Of a DNA stretch of 7,415 nt, positions 6,573-7,415 are shown one piece after another. Below the pieces are notes generated by a model. That model was given only the letters and a program-made list of their open reading frames with translations, did no database searches and was not told the DNA's origin. The stretch covers positions 1 through 7,415 of the forward strand of contig JBGUKW010000212.1 of NCBI GenBank assembly GCA_045114665.1, read 5' to 3'. This DNA is from CADAWZ01 sp045114665. Its GTDB lineage: Bacteria > Vulcanimicrobiota > CADAWZ01. The position numbers and the translations under genes were made by a program. How positions within the stretch are numbered: the stretch's first letter is position 1; the number at the start of each line of letters is the position of its first letter.

Positions 6573-6605
6573 AAAAGTGCTTGTTAATAATAAACAAGCA
6601 CTTTT
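6573..6605. terminator. Bidirectional intrinsic terminator between aroK and proS
   Basis: A perfect 13-bp stem (6573-6585 with 6593-6605; core AGTGCTTGTT) surrounds a 7-nt loop. On the plus strand the stem runs into TTTTATTTT; on the minus strand it ends in six T. It begins at the aroK stop codon and lies 24 nt beyond the stop of the convergent prolyl-tRNA synthetase gene, so it can end both transcripts. Confidence 0.92.
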
Positions 6606-6628
6606 ATTTTCAGCTTAACTAAATATCA

Positions 6629-7415
6629 TTAATATGCTCTTGCAAAATATAGATAAGAATGTGCTTCCTTACCACAATAACAACATTTTCCTTCGCCCTT
6701 TTCTGTTTTAGAAATACATCTTGGAGTTGTAGAAGTCAAATCACCAAACTTTTCAGCACATGCTTCATCTCCACACCAAAGTGTTTTATAGAATCCTTTT
6801 CTTCCCTCTTTTTGATGGTTCAATACATCTTCAACAGAAGAAGCATCAAAAATATGTGAATCAAAATAGGATTTTGCACGATCAAAAAATTTCTTTTGGA
6901 TATTATTCAACAACTCATCTATTTTTTCAACAGGATTATCAAGTGGAAGAACGAGTTTGCCCTCGCCTATTCTTGGAGAAACTGTGATCTGGTTCTTTTC
7001 AATATCCTTTGGTCCAATTTCTATTCTCATTGGAACACCTTTCATTTCCCATTCATTGAACTTCCAACCTGGTTTATATTCATCTCTATCATCAATTTCA
7101 ACTCTGAAATGTTCATCTAATTTCTTTTTGAGTTCTGTAGCTTTTTCCATGACAAGTTCTTTATTTCCATAGAAAATAGGAACAATAACAATTTGAGTTG
7201 GGGCAACTTTTGGAGGGAATGCAAGACCTCTGTCATCTCCATGCATCATGATCAATGCTCCCATTATTCTTGTCGAAACACCAAATGAAGTCTGATATGG
7301 ATATTTTTCTACATTGTCATCATCTAAAAACTTGATGTCAAAAGCCTTTGCAAAATGCTGACCTAAATTGTGAGAAGTTCCAGATTGCAATGCTTGACCA
7401 TCTGGCATTAATGCC
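6629..7415 (-). CDS. proS: Prolyl-tRNA synthetase (archaeal/eukaryotic-like type), C-terminal part, cut by window edge
   Basis: This enzyme charges tRNA-Pro with proline. The frame stays open to base 7415, and the codons before the Met at 7408 read Ala-Leu, matching the family's ALMPDG(K/R)ALQ motif; that Met is internal and the true start is outside the window. Visible in order: the end of the class II catalytic core, with PDGQALQSGTSH and motif 3 with GDDRGLAFPP; the anticodon-binding domain, from about QIVIVPIFYG through GVPMRIEIGP to VSPRI; and the C-terminal domain of the short, archaeal-like (type 3) ProRS. That domain carries a probable zinc site, CGDEAC and CCYC (C-x4-C and C-x2-C), plus TTPRC. 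The chain ends FARAY; in Thermus-type ProRS the C-terminal Tyr reaches into the active site, and the same ending here implies the same role. No editing (INS) domain is expected in this type. It converges on aroK with a shared terminator and is probably a separate transcription unit. Confidence 0.95.
   Translation of the reverse strand, partial: ALMPDGQALQSGTSHNLGQHFAKAFDIKFLDDDNVEKYPYQTSFGVSTRIMGALIMMHGDDRGLAFPPKVAPTQIVIVPIFYGNKELVMEKATELKKKLDEHFRVEIDDRDEYKPGWKFNEWEMKGVPMRIEIGPKDIEKNQITVSPRIGEGKLVLPLDNPVEKIDELLNNIQKKFFDRAKSYFDSHIFDASSVEDVLNHQKEGRKGFYKTLWCGDEACAEKFGDLTSTTPRCISKTEKGEGKCCYCGKEAHSYLYFARAY

Noticed and set aside
7406..7408. ATG (minus strand) as the start of prolyl-tRNA synthetase
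   Set aside because: The upstream codons continue the conserved ALMPDG motif, so this Met is internal and the gene is cut by the window edge.

Overview
The window is AT-rich bacterial DNA with tightly packed genes and the standard code. It reads as an ordinary chromosomal region with one unusual gene. The phylum cannot be fixed from the sequence. The pointers are strong A/T bias, a short-form chorismate synthase, and a prolyl-tRNA synthetase of the archaeal/eukaryotic-like type that many bacterial groups carry. No insertion sequence, phage gene, CRISPR array, tRNA or rRNA is visible.

Layout. Positions 1-369 (minus) hold the first 123 codons of an ABC-2 type (NatB-like) permease that runs off the left edge. 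Positions 370-594 are non-coding and contain a 111-bp imperfect inverted repeat. Positions 595-1359 (minus) encode the NatA-like ATPase partner. Positions 1360-1472 are a divergent intergenic region that must hold promoters for both directions. A four-gene plus-strand unit follows: an 847-residue soluble GAF/histidine-kinase-like protein (1473-4016), aroE (4018-4863), aroC (4897-6015) and aroK (6012-6572). The spacings are 1 nt, 33 nt and a 4-nt overlap, so this looks like one operon. It ends at a strong hairpin (6573-6605) that should also stop the convergent gene. Positions 6629-7415 (minus) are the C-terminal part of prolyl-tRNA synthetase, whose start lies beyond the right edge.

How it fits together. 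AroE reduces 3-dehydroshikimate to shikimate, AroK phosphorylates it, and AroC makes chorismate after the EPSP synthase step, which is encoded elsewhere. The first gene is the interesting one. It has the architecture of a cytoplasmic sensor kinase: a disordered tail, a coiled coil, GAF, a DHp-like segment and an HATPase_c-like fold. However, the phospho-accepting histidine position is glutamine and the glycines of the ATP-lid G2 box are gone. Its N-terminal third is about 30% glutamine over 193 residues and contains five degenerate ~30-residue repeats. It therefore looks like a pseudokinase or scaffold made from the same message as three shikimate-pathway enzymes. Its function is unknown; the link to aromatic biosynthesis is inferred only from gene order.
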